Origin: Hydrogenophaga sp.
GTDB taxonomy: Bacteria; Pseudomonadota; Gammaproteobacteria; Burkholderiales; Burkholderiaceae_C
Length of the DNA stretch: 64,000 nt
Assembly (NCBI RefSeq): GCF_030651625.1
Contig: NZ_JAUSCF010000022.1
Span: 404,425-468,424 of the forward strand
Direction: 5' to 3'
The position numbers were made by a program, and so were the translations under genes. Shown piece after piece: positions 8,184 to 17,569 of the stretch. Numbering within the stretch: position 1 is the stretch's first letter; the number at the start of each line of letters is the position of its first letter. Under the pieces are notes generated by a model. That model searched no databases. It saw nothing but the letters and a program-made list of their open reading frames with translations, and was not told the origin of the DNA.

Positions 8184-10088
8184 TCAAGCCACCACTTTGA
8201 GCCCAGGAGATGCATCCAGAAGTGCAGAAAACCGCGCGCGTACCGAACGCTCGATGCCTTCAGCATCCAGGCCCACCATGGCCAACAGCTTGGCGGGATC
8301 CCCATGTTCGGTGAACTGGTCTGGCAAACCCAGCGTGAGCACCGGCAGCAAAAACCCTTCACTCTGCAAGGCTTCGAGCACCGCACTGCCGGCCCCGCCC
8401 TGCACACAGCCTTCTTCGACCGTGACGATCGCCTGATGCGTGCGAGCCACTTCGCGCAGCAAATCCAGATCGAGCGGCTTGACCCAGCGCATGTTGGCCA
8501 CGCTCGTCCCCAGTTTCTCCGCCGCCTTGAGTGCGGGATGGAGCAAGGTACCGAACGCGAAAATGGCCACACCCCGGCCCTGGCGCCGAATTTCGCCTTT
8601 GCCGTAGGGCAGGCCCTCAAGGCTGGAGGGAACGGACACGCCAGCGCCTGCACCCCGTGGATACCGCACCGCCACGGGGTGGTTCTGTGCGTGCGCGGTG
8701 GAGAGCAATTGGCGACACTCGGCTTCGTCTGCCGGGCATGCGAGCGCCATGTTGGGAATGCAACGCAGGTAGGCGATGTCATAGGCACCCGCATGGGTCG
8801 CACCGTCGGCGCCCACCAGACCAGCCCGGTCCAGTGCGAACACCATCGGGAGGTTCTGCAGCGCGACATCGTGGATCAATTGATCGTAGCCACGCTGCAG
8901 GAACGTGGAATAGATGGCCACCACCGGCTTCAAGCCTTCGCAGGCCAATCCGGCAGCGAAGGTCACTGCGTGCTGTTCGGCAATGCCCACATCGAAATAG
9001 CGCTCAGGAAAACGTCGCTCGAATTCCACCATGCCAGAGCCTTCGCGCATGGCCGGCGTGATGCCCACCAGCTTGGGGTCGGCGGCTGCCATGTCGCAGA
9101 GCCATTGACCGAACACCTGGGTGAACGTGGTCTTGGGCACGATCGCTGGCGGCGTCAAGCCCACCGCCGGGTCGAACTTGCCTGGGCCATGGTAGGCGAT
9201 GGGGTCGGCTTCAGCCAGCTTGTAGCCTTGACCTTTGCGGGTGACCACGTGCAGGAATTGGGGGCCACTGCCCGCTGCAAGCAGTTGCCTGATGTTCTCC
9301 AGCGTGGGAATCAGGGATTCGAGATCATGGCCATCAATGGGTCCGATGTAGTTGAAGCCAAACTTCTCGAACAATGTGGCTGGCACCACCATGCCCTTGG
9401 CATGCTCTTCCAGCCGCTTGGCCAGTTCGAACAGCGGCGGTGCATTCTTGAGAACCTGCTTGCCCACGTTCTTGGCTGCAGCGTAAAACTGCCCACTCAT
9501 GAGTTGGGCAAGGTAGCGGTTCAACGCACCAACGGGCGGCGAGATCGACATGTCGTTGTCGTTGAGCACCACCAGCAGTCGCCCCTCGGCAACGCCAGCG
9601 TTGTTCAAGGCCTCGAACGCCATGCCTGCGGTCATGGCGCCATCGCCAATGATGGCCACCGCGTTGCGGTCTTCGCCCTTGATCCGTGCGGCCTGCGCCA
9701 TGCCCAGCGCAGCGGAGATGCTGGTGGACGAATGGGCGGTACCGAAAGTGTCGTATTCACTCTCACTGCGACGTGGAAACCCGCTGATGCCGCCGAGCTG
9801 GCGCAGGGTGTGCATCTGGTCGCGCCGGCCGGTGAGGATCTTGTGAGGATAGGTCTGGTGTCCCACGTCCCACACCAGGCGATCGTCGGGCGTGTTGAAC
9901 ACGTAGTGCAAGGCCACCGTGAGCTCCACCGTGCCCAGGTTCGAGCTCAGGTGGCCACCGGTGCGTGCGACACTGTCCAGCAGATAGCTGCGCAGCTCAT
10001 CGGCCAGCGGGTGCAACTGGGCGCGGGTGAGTTGCCGCAGGTCTGCAGGCGATTGAATGGAAGACAACAAAGAAGTCATGGGCGGCAT
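8184..10088 (-). CDS. dxs: 1-deoxy-D-xylulose-5-phosphate synthase
   Basis: The enzyme catalyses the thiamine-diphosphate-dependent condensation of pyruvate and glyceraldehyde-3-phosphate, the entry step of the MEP isoprenoid pathway. The N-terminus shows [19 protein letters not shown]. The TPP-binding motif [18 protein letters not shown] lies at about residue 148, and the transketolase central domain reads [20 protein letters not shown]. Length (634 aa) is typical. Two start codons are possible, ATG at 10088 or at 10079, and neither has a strong ribosome-binding site. It follows ispA by 24 bases in the same operon, so one transcript makes both the first enzyme and the prenyl chain elongase. 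Confidence 0.96.
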   Translation of the reverse strand: MPPMTSLLSSIQSPADLRQLTRAQLHPLADELRSYLLDSVARTGGHLSSNLGTVELTVALHYVFNTPDDRLVWDVGHQTYPHKILTGRRDQMHTLRQLGGISGFPRRSESEYDTFGTAHSSTSISAALGMAQAARIKGEDRNAVAIIGDGAMTAGMAFEALNNAGVAEGRLLVVLNDNDMSISPPVGALNRYLAQLMSGQFYAAAKNVGKQVLKNAPPLFELAKRLEEHAKGMVVPATLFEKFGFNYIGPIDGHDLESLIPTLENIRQLLAAGSGPQFLHVVTRKGQGYKLAEADPIAYHGPGKFDPAVGLTPPAIVPKTTFTQVFGQWLCDMAAADPKLVGITPAMREGSGMVEFERRFPERYFDVGIAEQHAVTFAAGLACEGLKPVVAIYSTFLQRGYDQLIHDVALQNLPMVFALDRAGLVGADGATHAGAYDIAYLRCIPNMALACPADEAECRQLLSTAHAQNHPVAVRYPRGAGAGVSVPSSLEGLPYGKGEIRRQGRGVAIFAFGTLLHPALKAAEKLGTSVANMRWVKPLDLDLLREVARTHQAIVTVEEGCVQGGAGSAVLEALQSEGFLLPVLTLGLPDQFTEHGDPAKLLAMVGLDAEGIERSVRARFSALLDASPGLKVVA

Positions 10089-10112
10089 GGGTGTCGCTGT
10101 TCGGGTGGAGGA

Positions 10113-11018
10113 TCAACAATCGCGCCGACCGACCCAGTCGGCGAGCGCGTGAAGAACATCGCAATGGTTCAGGCCGGACTGGTTCAAGGCGTCATGGGCC
10201 TCTGCCAAGGAGCGGTCGGCGTATTGTTGGGCCGCTTCCAGCCCCATCAGTGAAACAAAGGTGGGCTTGTCACTGGCAGCATCCTTGCCTGCCGTCTTGC
10301 CCAGCTGGGCGGAGTCTGCCGTCACATCCAGTATGTCGTCAACGACCTGAAACGCCAAGCCCAGGCAGGCACCGAAACGCTGCAATTGTGTGACCCCGTT
10401 GGCGCTGGTCTGCCCGGTGGCCGCCCCCATCATCACGCTGGCTTGCAACAATGCACCCGTCTTGCGTCGGTGCATGGCTTCCAAGGCTGGCAGATCAAGC
10501 GCCTTGCCCACACTGGCCAGGTCGACGGCCTGGCCCCCCGCCATGCCATCAGCGCCAGCCGACAACGCCAGCAAACGGCAAAGTGAGACAGCCATGCCCA
10601 GCGGTACGCTGGCGTCGCCAGGCACAAGCAGCTCAAAAGCCAGCGCTTGCAAGGCGTCGCCGGCCAGCAAGGCCTGGGCCTCGCCGAACTTCACATGCAC
10701 CGTCGGCTTGCCGCGTCGCAGCACGTCGTTGTCCATGCAGGGCATGTCGTCGTGCACCAGAGAGTAGGCATGGATCAGTTCAACCGAGCAGGCGGCACGC
10801 ATGGCCGCGGTGGCATCGCCAGCCACGGCCTCACTGGTGGCCAGCACCAGCAAAGGACGGAGTCGTTTTCCGCCGTCGAGCACCGCATAGCGCATGGCAT
10901 CGCCCAGGCCTGCCGGCGCTCCGGGCGGCACCCAGTCTGACAAAGCCTGCTCCACTGCGCGCTGGGATTGCGCACGCCATGCAACGAAAACTGCGGGTTC
11001 AGACATCGCGGTGTTCAC
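10113..11018 (-). CDS. ispA: Farnesyl diphosphate synthase (geranyltranstransferase)
   Basis: The enzyme condenses isopentenyl and dimethylallyl diphosphates to farnesyl diphosphate, the precursor of quinone side chains and undecaprenyl carriers. Both aspartate-rich motifs are present: DDMPCMDND (first, with the short-chain two-residue insertion) and FQVVDDILD (second). [11 protein letters not shown] is the N-terminal substrate region. Start is a GTG at 11018 overlapping the xseB stop (GTGA). An ATG four codons later (11006) is an alternative. About 300 aa, normal for the family. Confidence 0.95.
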   Translation of the reverse strand: MNTAMSEPAVFVAWRAQSQRAVEQALSDWVPPGAPAGLGDAMRYAVLDGGKRLRPLLVLATSEAVAGDATAAMRAACSVELIHAYSLVHDDMPCMDNDVLRRGKPTVHVKFGEAQALLAGDALQALAFELLVPGDASVPLGMAVSLCRLLALSAGADGMAGGQAVDLASVGKALDLPALEAMHRRKTGALLQASVMMGAATGQTSANGVTQLQRFGACLGLAFQVVDDILDVTADSAQLGKTAGKDAASDKPTFVSLMGLEAAQQYADRSLAEAHDALNQSGLNHCDVLHALADWVGRRDC

Positions 11019-11284
11019 GCAGCGTCCCAGGGCTTGAGTTCCCCACCTTCAAGCACCTTGATCTGCTTGTCCACCGCCTCCAGCCGATCGCGACAAAAAG
11101 CCAGCAAGGCGGCTCCCCGCTGGTAACGTTCAAGCAACTGATCCAGCGGCAACTGCCCAGCTTCCAGTTGCGCCACCAGTTGTTCCAGCTCTGCGAGCGC
11201 AGCCTCGTAGCTCGAGGCGGGTTCGGGCGCCTGCGCTGGTCTGGCGGGGGTTTTTGGGGTTTTGGTCGAAGGAGCTGTGGTCAT
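11015..11284 (-). CDS. xseB: Exodeoxyribonuclease VII small subunit
   Basis: This is the small subunit of exonuclease VII, which degrades single-stranded DNA with XseA. The conserved core [33 protein letters not shown] is present from about residue 24, followed by [19 protein letters not shown]. The N-terminal ~22 residues are Pro/Thr/Lys-rich and low-complexity. Start chosen at the ATG at 11284 (89 aa). It is first in the xseB-ispA-dxs operon, a common order in proteobacteria, and its stop overlaps the ispA GTG. Confidence 0.92.
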   Translation of the reverse strand: MTTAPSTKTPKTPARPAQAPEPASSYEAALAELEQLVAQLEAGQLPLDQLLERYQRGAALLAFCRDRLEAVDKQIKVLEGGELKPWDAA

Positions 11285-11602
11285 CGGGGGGTTTTCAAAC
11301 GGGGCAAGGGCCGCGTGAGCGCCAACCAAGGTAAAACCGGGGTGGATCTCACCTGGTCGCGATCTCAGGAATTTTATCCCTCTGCCGCCATCGAACCTTG
11401 CCACGACAAAGACACCCGCCTGTCGGGCGCGCTTCTTGCTGGAAGTATTCGCCCCCACCTGTACAATCCGCCCTTTTTTCTTCTACTGACGGACAAGCAT
11501 TGTCCGGAGGGACGCACCACTTCACCCTTCCCGCGCGAATTCGATCTTCGACCAGCGCTTACCCTGCCCCTTCATAGGGGGAGTCTCTAGGTCACGACCA
11601 CG
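11285..11602. promoter_or_regulatory. Divergent control region and structured leader of the Rieske gene
   Basis: The stretch lies between the xseB start (minus) and the Rieske gene start (plus). A TACAAT box at 11462-11467 is a reasonable -10 for the plus strand, though I see no good -35 at 17 bases. If it is used, the transcript has a leader of about 130 bases. That leader contains a perfect 7-bp hairpin CGGACAA-GCA-TTGTCCG (11490-11506) and a CCCC-TTCATA-GGGG stem (11567-11580) shortly before the ATG. The start lacks an ordinary Shine-Dalgarno; the nearest purine run is about 20 bases upstream, within the second stem. Confidence 0.45.
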
Positions 11603-12808
11603 ATGTCTGATTTAAGTCTTCAATTTCAGCAGGCCAGAAGCCAACTCCCGGTTTCCAGCTATTTTGACCAGGCGCTGTTCGAGCGCGAACTGGAAACGAT
11701 CTTTCAGCGCGGGCCCCGCTACGTGGGGCACTCCAACGCGGTGCCCAACCTGGGCGATTACCAGACTCTGCAGCACGAAGGTGAAGGCCGAGCGTTGGTG
11801 CGCACGGCCAAGGGCGTTGAACTCGTCTCCAACGTCTGTCGCCATCGTCAGGCCGTGATGCTCAAGGGCCGAGGCAACCTGGCCGAGCAGAAACCCGGGC
11901 ACGCAGGCGGGCATATCGTTTGTCCCCTGCACCGGTGGACCTACAGCGGAGGCCAGAGCGCGCCAGTCGGCTCCTTGCTGGGTGCACCCCATTTTGCGCA
12001 AGATCCCTGTCTGAACCTGAATCGCTACCCCCTGCGCGAGTGGAACGGTCTGCTGTTCGAAGACAACGGGCGCGACATCGAAGCCGATCTTGCGGGCCTG
12101 GGGCCGCGCGCTGCGCTGGACTTCGACGGCATGGTGCTCGACCATGTCGAACTGCACACCTGCAACTACAACTGGAAGACCTTTATCGAGGTCTACCTGG
12201 AGGACTACCACGTGGGGCCCTTCCATCCAGGCCTGGGCAATTTTGTGACTTGCGAGGATTTGCGCTGGGAGTTCAAGCCAGAGTTCTCCGTGCAGACGGT
12301 GGGCGCCCAGAATCTGGAGAAGAAGGCCGGCAGCCCCGTGTACCAACGCTGGCATGAACAGCTGATGCAGTACCGCGAGGGCAAGATGCCCGAGCACGGC
12401 GCCATCTGGCTCACCTACTACCCGCACATCATGGTGGAGTGGTACCCGCACGTGCTCACGGTATCCACCCTGCATCCCATCAGCGTGGACCAGACGCTGA
12501 ACCGGGTGGAGTTTTTCTACCCGGAAGACATCGCAGCCTTCGAGCGGGGTTTTGTGGAAGCTCAGCGCGCGGCCTACATGGAAACCTGCATTGAAGACGA
12601 CGAGATTGCCGAGCGCATGGACGCCGGACGCAAGGCGCTCCTGGCACGTGGCGACAACGAAGTGGGACCGTACCAGAGCCCGATGGAGGACGGCATGCAG
12701 CACTTCCACGAATGGTACAGGGCGAGGATGAGCCCCCCCGAGCCGCCTTCGGCGTCACCCCCCCAGGGGGGCGTCATCAGCGGCCCGGCAAAGCCGGTTC
12801 CGCGATGA
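11603..12808 (+). CDS. Rieske [2Fe-2S] non-heme iron oxygenase, alpha subunit
   Basis: This is a ring-hydroxylating-type oxygenase large subunit. The Rieske cluster ligands are C79-x-H81 and C107-x2-H110 (CRHR ... CPLHRW). The spacer is 25 residues, longer than the usual 15-17. The mononuclear iron site is in NWKTFIEVYLEDYHVGPFHPG, with H203 and H208. The substrate is unknown. No ferredoxin, reductase or beta subunit is encoded nearby, so it must borrow electron donors. The last ~25 codons are not protein-like: they are encoded by the intergenic repeat R1 (PPEPPSASPPQGG...GPAKPVPR), suggesting that the original stop near 12730 was lost. Otherwise the length resembles other single-component family members. 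Confidence 0.85.
   Translation: MSDLSLQFQQARSQLPVSSYFDQALFERELETIFQRGPRYVGHSNAVPNLGDYQTLQHEGEGRALVRTAKGVELVSNVCRHRQAVMLKGRGNLAEQKPGHAGGHIVCPLHRWTYSGGQSAPVGSLLGAPHFAQDPCLNLNRYPLREWNGLLFEDNGRDIEADLAGLGPRAALDFDGMVLDHVELHTCNYNWKTFIEVYLEDYHVGPFHPGLGNFVTCEDLRWEFKPEFSVQTVGAQNLEKKAGSPVYQRWHEQLMQYREGKMPEHGAIWLTYYPHIMVEWYPHVLTVSTLHPISVDQTLNRVEFFYPEDIAAFERGFVEAQRAAYMETCIEDDEIAERMDAGRKALLARGDNEVGPYQSPMEDGMQHFHEWYRARMSPPEPPSASPPQGGVISGPAKPVPR
12732..12804 (+). repeat. Dispersed intergenic repeat, copy R1 (read into the Rieske gene)
   Basis: The repeat has three small stems in order: GCCG-CCTT-CGGC, a C-run/G-run stem, and CCGGC-AAA-GCCGG, ending GGTTCCGCG. In this copy it is in frame with the upstream gene and supplies its C-terminus. 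Copy R2 follows within 12 bases. Confidence 0.85.
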
Positions 12809-12816
12809 GGCTGAAT

Positions 12817-12888
12817 CCCCCCTGTGCCGCCTTCGGCGTCACCCCCCCGGGGGGGCGCCATCAGCGGCCCGGCAAAGCCGGTTCCGCG
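12817..12888 (+). repeat. Dispersed intergenic repeat, copy R2
   Basis: This is nearly identical to R1 and in the same orientation, so the pair forms a tandem. The central stem is seven C followed by seven G. It lies after the Rieske stop codon. Confidence 0.85.
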
Positions 12889-12910
12889 ATGACTCTGGAC
12901 GACGCTGTCC

Positions 12911-13018
12911 GAGCAGCGGCGAAGCGTGGGGGTCATCGAGACTACCGCCGGGCCGCCCGAAGGCAGGCTCAGCCCCATCGGGGGGCAGCGACCCGCGCAG
13001 CGGCGGAGCGTGGGGGCG
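12911..13018 (+). repeat. Pair of short direct repeats related to the dispersed repeat
   Basis: Two near-copies of CAGCGGCGAAGCGTGGGGG (12913-12932 and about 12998-13015) flank a GC-rich spacer containing CCCCATCGGGGGG. They look like the distal half of the repeat family. The second copy ends nine bases before the GTG start of the DMT gene, so its G-run may serve as a crude ribosome-binding site. Confidence 0.55.
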
Positions 13019-13026
13019 AATAACTC

Positions 13027-13917
13027 GTGCAAGCCCTGTGGATGCTTTTGGCGTCGCTTTTCTTTGCCACCATGGGTGTGTGCATCAAGTTCGCGTCGAC
13101 CCACTTCAACAGTTTCGAGATCGTCGCCTACCGTGGGTTGGTGGGCGTGCTTTTTCTGATTGGTCTTACGCAGATGCGCGGAATTTCATTGCGCACCAGC
13201 GTGCCCATGATGCACTTCTGGCGCAGCGTGGTCGGCGTGATCGCACTCACAGCATGGTTCTATGCCATTGCAGCTCTGCCGCTGGCCACCGCCGTGACCC
13301 TCAACTATATGAGCAGCGTGTGGATCGCGACCTTTCTCCTGGGCGGGGCGTTGCTGACACAGGGTCGCAATGCACCGATACGGCAGCAAGGTCCGCTGTT
13401 TCTCACGGTACTGGCGGGGTTTGCCGGTGTGGCCATGATGCTGCGCCCCACGCTCAATGACGACCAGGTGATCGGTGCGCTGGTGGGTTTGCTCTCGGGC
13501 ATCTTTTCCGCGTTTGCCTACCTGCAGGTCGCGGCACTCTCCCGGGCTGGCGAGCCCGAAAGCCGAACGGTGTTCTATTTTTCAGTGGGTGCCGTGGTGG
13601 CTGGCGGGCTGGGCATGTTGTTTGTCGGAGCCAGTTCATGGAACTGGCCAAGCGCCCTCTGGTTGCTGCCCATCGGACTGCTCGCGGTGATGGGCCAGCT
13701 CTGCATGACGCGCGCCTACTCCCGTGGCGCCACGATGGTGGTGGCCAACCTGCAGTACTCGGGCATCGTGTTCGCAGGCATCTACGGACTGGCCTTTTTC
13801 GGCGACGTACTGCCCCTGATGGGCTGGGCCGGCATGGGTCTCATCATCATCAGCGGCATCGCAGCCACGGTGCTGCGCTCGCGTGCGGTTCCCAATGCAC
13901 CGGCCGAAGAGCATTGA
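13027..13917 (+). CDS. DMT superfamily (EamA) transporter
   Basis: This is a ten-helix inner-membrane permease of the drug/metabolite transporter family, with two EamA repeats (about residues 5-135 and 150-285). Family hallmarks are the N-terminal LFFATMGVCIKFAS, the YRGLVGVLFLIGL helix, and the second-repeat GLLAVMGQLCMTRAYSRG. The substrate cannot be read from sequence; relatives export amino acids, metabolites or S-adenosylmethionine. It starts with GTG at 13027, directly after the repeat array. 296 aa, usual size. Confidence 0.85.
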   Translation: MQALWMLLASLFFATMGVCIKFASTHFNSFEIVAYRGLVGVLFLIGLTQMRGISLRTSVPMMHFWRSVVGVIALTAWFYAIAALPLATAVTLNYMSSVWIATFLLGGALLTQGRNAPIRQQGPLFLTVLAGFAGVAMMLRPTLNDDQVIGALVGLLSGIFSAFAYLQVAALSRAGEPESRTVFYFSVGAVVAGGLGMLFVGASSWNWPSALWLLPIGLLAVMGQLCMTRAYSRGATMVVANLQYSGIVFAGIYGLAFFGDVLPLMGWAGMGLIIISGIAATVLRSRAVPNAPAEEH

Positions 13918-14010
13918 TGGCATGAACTTGTGAGAACCTGCTCACGAAGCCACCCGCAGTAAACCTTTGGTGGCATCGCCACAAGCTGGTTGGTGCGGGA
14001 CAATCCCTGC

Positions 14011-14865
14011 ATGCACACCACCCTGATCACGGCAGAAGCACTACAGGTGCTGCTGAACAGCCGCCAGCCTCCGCTGATTTTTGATTGCAGCTTTGATCTG
14101 ACCGACCCTGCCGCAGGTCGCGCGCTGTTTGAAGACAAGCACTTGCCGGGCGCCCGGCATGCTGACTTGAATCTCGATCTGAGTGCCCACAATGCCGAAC
14201 CAGGCGAAGGCCGGCATCCGCTTCCATCGCGCAAACAGTTCGCAGACTGGCTCGGGGCGGCCGGCTTGACGACAGAGCACCAGGTGGTTGTCTACGATCG
14301 TCTGGGTGCCCATTTCTGCGGCAGACTCTGGTGGATGCTGAAATGGGTGGGCCACGAAGCGGTCGCCGTGCTGGACGGAGGGCTTCCGGCCTGGCTGGCC
14401 GAGGGCGGGTCGACCGAAAAGGGCCCCAGTGTCGAATCGATCAAGGAGACCGACTACCCATTGCGCGACCCGCTGGTCAACAGCATCGGCACCGCCACAC
14501 TCACCCAGCGCATCGGTGACCCCAAGCTGACGATCATCGATGCGCGGGCTGCAGCCCGATTCCGCGGCGATGTGGAGCCACTCGATCCTGTGGCAGGCCA
14601 CATTCCTGGCGCGTTGAACCGCCCTTTTTCGGACAACCTGATGCCAGATGGCCGATTCAAACCCGCCGAAACACTGCGGGCCGAGTTCAACGCCCTGCTG
14701 GCGGGGCGCGACGCGCAAGGGGTGGTCCACCAGTGCGGCAGCGGCGTGAGCGCGATTCCGAACCTGCTGGCCATGGAGTTGGCCGGCCTCGGACGCACGA
14801 CCCTGTACCCCGGGAGCTGGAGCGCATGGTGCAACACACCTGGCACATCAAGGGCCCGAAGTTAA
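14011..14865 (+). CDS. sseA: Sulfurtransferase (3-mercaptopyruvate sulfurtransferase type)
   Basis: The product has two rhodanese domains and transfers sulfur from 3-mercaptopyruvate or thiosulfate to thiol acceptors. The first, inactive domain contains PGARHADLNLDLS and YDRLGAHFCGRLWWMLKWVGH. The second carries the active-site loop CGSGVSA with nucleophile C242. CGSG(V/T)(S/T)A is the mercaptopyruvate-type loop, as opposed to the CRxGx(R/T) loop of thiosulfate rhodaneses. Start chosen at the ATG at 14011 (MHTTLITAEAL); about 284 aa. Confidence 0.88.
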   Translation: MHTTLITAEALQVLLNSRQPPLIFDCSFDLTDPAAGRALFEDKHLPGARHADLNLDLSAHNAEPGEGRHPLPSRKQFADWLGAAGLTTEHQVVVYDRLGAHFCGRLWWMLKWVGHEAVAVLDGGLPAWLAEGGSTEKGPSVESIKETDYPLRDPLVNSIGTATLTQRIGDPKLTIIDARAAARFRGDVEPLDPVAGHIPGALNRPFSDNLMPDGRFKPAETLRAEFNALLAGRDAQGVVHQCGSGVSAIPNLLAMELAGLGRTTLYPGSWSAWCNTPGTSRARS

Positions 14866-14963
14866 GTCTGCGGGTAGCTTGCCGATAAGCTGGCAGACTC
14901 CCGGAGTGCCATTCGTAACCAGCCGTCTGCGGGGACAAGCAGCACAACACGAACACCGACCCC

Positions 14964-17555
14964 GTGAAACCATACGAGACAGAATCCCCACCCGCCTCAG
15001 AAGCGCAAGCCGAGCGCCAGCGAAGCAAGTCGGTGGGCTGGATCTCGCTCCTGATCGGCGTGGGCGCATCCACGCTGGCTCCACTGGTGTACCTCACCAC
15101 TTCCAACCAGTTGGAAACCGTGGCCACGCTCCTGATGGCACTGGTCGGCTGGACATGCTGTTTGCTCTTCTGGCGGGGCCACCGCCAGTACATCGCTCAC
15201 GTCATGGTGTTCGCGGTGCTCGGCGTGGCGGTGGTGGGTGTACTGGCATTTGGATCGGTGCGCTCCAGTTCCAGTTTTCTGTTTGTGGCCGCGGTGGCCG
15301 GCGCCGGCATCTTCATGGGCCGCAGGGCACTCATCGCCGCGGTGGCGTTCAGCGTGATTTCATTGGGCGGGCTGATGGCGGCAGAAGCCAATGGGCTGCT
15401 TCGCCCCGTCACCTTTCAGGTGGGTCTCAAGAGTTGGTGGACGCAGGCCATCACCCTGATCGTGGTGGCGGCCATGGTCTTCCACAGCCGCCTGCAGAAC
15501 GAAAAGACATCGGCCGAGCTGACTGGCGAACTGGAGCGCCGAAAACTCATCGAGAAAAAACTCGACCGCAACCAGGAACGCTTTGCGCGCATCTTCCGCA
15601 GCAGCCCGAGCCCAATGATTGCGCAGTCGGCACGAACCGGTGCCATTCTGGATGTGAACCCCGCCTTTGAGCGCTGCTACGGGCACGCGCGTGAAGCGGT
15701 GCTGGGCAAGCTGGACAACTTGCTGTGGGCCGATCCCGGGCAGCGTGTGGCCTATACCGCTCGTTTGTTCGAGGCGCGGCAGGTTCAACTGTTTCAGTGC
15801 ACGGCGTTGCGCGCAGACGGAAGCACCTTCGAGGCCCACATTTCCAGCGAGATGGGTAACGACCGGGAAGACAAGCTCATCATCACCACGGTCAGCGATA
15901 TCAGCGAACAAGTGCTGGCAATGGAGAAGCTACGTCGATCTGAAGTACGGTTTGCCAAAGCATTCAATTTCAGCCCACTGAACATGACCATCACACGCCT
16001 GTCTGATGGTTCCTTCCTGGAAGTCAATGAAGCTTCCGATCGCGTCCAGGGGCGGGAGCCCCAGGAGCTCAAAGGCAGAACCACATTGGAAATGGGCGTA
16101 TGGCTCACGCCTACCGATCGGGAGGCCTTTGTCTCCAAGCTGCGAAGCGAAGGACGCATTCACAACTACGACACCCGTATGCGCCACAAGGATGGCCGAC
16201 TGATTGACGCGCGCCTCTGGGCGGAATTGATCGAGATCGACGGTGAGCCGTGCATTCTTACCTGCACCGTCGACGTCAGCGCAGAAAAACGCCGGGAAGC
16301 CTTGCTGCTCGACGTGGCACGCGGAGTCACAGGCAAGACCGGAGAGGACTTTTTTCCAGCCCTCACCCGACACATGGCGCTGTCGCTGGACGCTGACATG
16401 GTGGTCATTGGGGAGTTGCGGGCGGAGCAAAGGATCAAGACCCTTTCGGTCTGGCGGGAAGGTGGGCACAGTCGAGATTTCAATTTCGCCACTCAGGACC
16501 TCCCATGTGGTCAGACCTTGCACGAGTCGGGCCTCTGTGTGCATGCGGAGCAGCTGGCGGCTCGCTTCCCCAAGGACAAACAGTTGATTGACGCAGGATT
16601 CCAGGCCTACGTCGGCCAGTCGATGCGTGATGACCAGGGCGCATCGATTGGGGTGCTCAGCGCGATGTGGAAACGCCCGATCACACTGACACCTGAGATG
16701 CAGGCCCTGATGTCCATCTTTTCCAGCCGGGCCAACGCCGAACTGCTGCGCCTGAAGCGCGACCGGCAGATCCGCCACCTCAATGAAACGTTGGAGCTTC
16801 GGGTGCGGGAACGTACCGCCGACCTGCAACGACTCAACAGTGAACTCGATTCCTTCGCTTATTCGGTGTCTCACGATCTGAAGACACCGTTGCGCTCGAT
16901 TGATGGCTTCACCCAACTGCTGAGCGAACAGCTCGCCGGGCGCCTCAAAGAGGATGACCAGGTCTTGTTCGACCGGATCCTTGCTTCGACCCACCGCATG
17001 AGCAACCTGATCGCCGACATGTTGGCACTTGCGCGGGTGAGCCAGGGACGCCTGGAAATCGAGACCGTGGACCTCAGCCACATGGTGCGCGACATCCTCG
17101 AAGAGGAAGCGGTCAAGGATCCGATGCGCAAGGTGGAGTTGCGGATCGCGCCAGGTCTGAGCGCCCGTTGTGACGCTCGCCTCACACGCATAGCTCTGGA
17201 GAATTTGCTCGGAAATGCCTTGAAGTACACCCGCGATCAAGCCTCACCGCTGATCGAGTTCGGACAGCTGGCGACTGCAGCAGACTTGCCAGCCGGCTTC
17301 TTTGTGCGTGACAACGGCGTCGGCTTCGACATGGCTCTCGCCGGCCAACTGTTCAGGCCGTTTCAGCGCCTGCACATGCACAGTGAATTTGAGGGTACGG
17401 GTATCGGCCTGGCCACCGTGCGCCGGATCATTGAGCGCCACGGTGGCAGTATCAGTGGCCACGGTGAACCAGGTGCGGGCGCCACCTTCGCGTTTCACCT
17501 TGAAGCTGTCTGGCCAGAACAGATGACGAAGAACACAGCGCCCAAGCAGCCCTGA
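14964..17555 (+). CDS. Membrane PAS-PAS-GAF sensor histidine kinase (HK1)
   Basis: Six predicted membrane helices (about residues 25-175) form an N-terminal MASE-like sensor. They are followed by two PAS domains (about 200-320 and 325-440), a GAF domain (about 445-600), a coiled coil, HisKA and HATPase. The phospho-acceptor is H637 in YSVSHDLKTPLRSIDGF. The N box is ENLLGNALKYT, followed by DNGVGFD and GTGIGLATVRRIIERHGG. The HisKA resembles the phytochrome-type subclass. No response regulator is adjacent. The gene is 14 bases from its paralogue HK2, which has the same architecture, so the pair is a tandem duplication and probably co-transcribed. The signal is unknown. Confidence 0.88.
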   Translation: MKPYETESPPASEAQAERQRSKSVGWISLLIGVGASTLAPLVYLTTSNQLETVATLLMALVGWTCCLLFWRGHRQYIAHVMVFAVLGVAVVGVLAFGSVRSSSSFLFVAAVAGAGIFMGRRALIAAVAFSVISLGGLMAAEANGLLRPVTFQVGLKSWWTQAITLIVVAAMVFHSRLQNEKTSAELTGELERRKLIEKKLDRNQERFARIFRSSPSPMIAQSARTGAILDVNPAFERCYGHAREAVLGKLDNLLWADPGQRVAYTARLFEARQVQLFQCTALRADGSTFEAHISSEMGNDREDKLIITTVSDISEQVLAMEKLRRSEVRFAKAFNFSPLNMTITRLSDGSFLEVNEASDRVQGREPQELKGRTTLEMGVWLTPTDREAFVSKLRSEGRIHNYDTRMRHKDGRLIDARLWAELIEIDGEPCILTCTVDVSAEKRREALLLDVARGVTGKTGEDFFPALTRHMALSLDADMVVIGELRAEQRIKTLSVWREGGHSRDFNFATQDLPCGQTLHESGLCVHAEQLAARFPKDKQLIDAGFQAYVGQSMRDDQGASIGVLSAMWKRPITLTPEMQALMSIFSSRANAELLRLKRDRQIRHLNETLELRVRERTADLQRLNSELDSFAYSVSHDLKTPLRSIDGFTQLLSEQLAGRLKEDDQVLFDRILASTHRMSNLIADMLALARVSQGRLEIETVDLSHMVRDILEEEAVKDPMRKVELRIAPGLSARCDARLTRIALENLLGNALKYTRDQASPLIEFGQLATAADLPAGFFVRDNGVGFDMALAGQLFRPFQRLHMHSEFEGTGIGLATVRRIIERHGGSISGHGEPGAGATFAFHLEAVWPEQMTKNTAPKQP

Positions 17556-17569
17556 CACAGCACGATTCC

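Noticed and set aside
8304..10253. 649-codon plus-strand open frame
   Set aside because: Shadow of dxs, whose motifs are unambiguous on the minus strand.
15930..17240. 436-codon minus-strand open frame inside HK1
   Set aside because: Shadow of the HK1 PAS/GAF/kinase region; no independent motif or ribosome-binding site.
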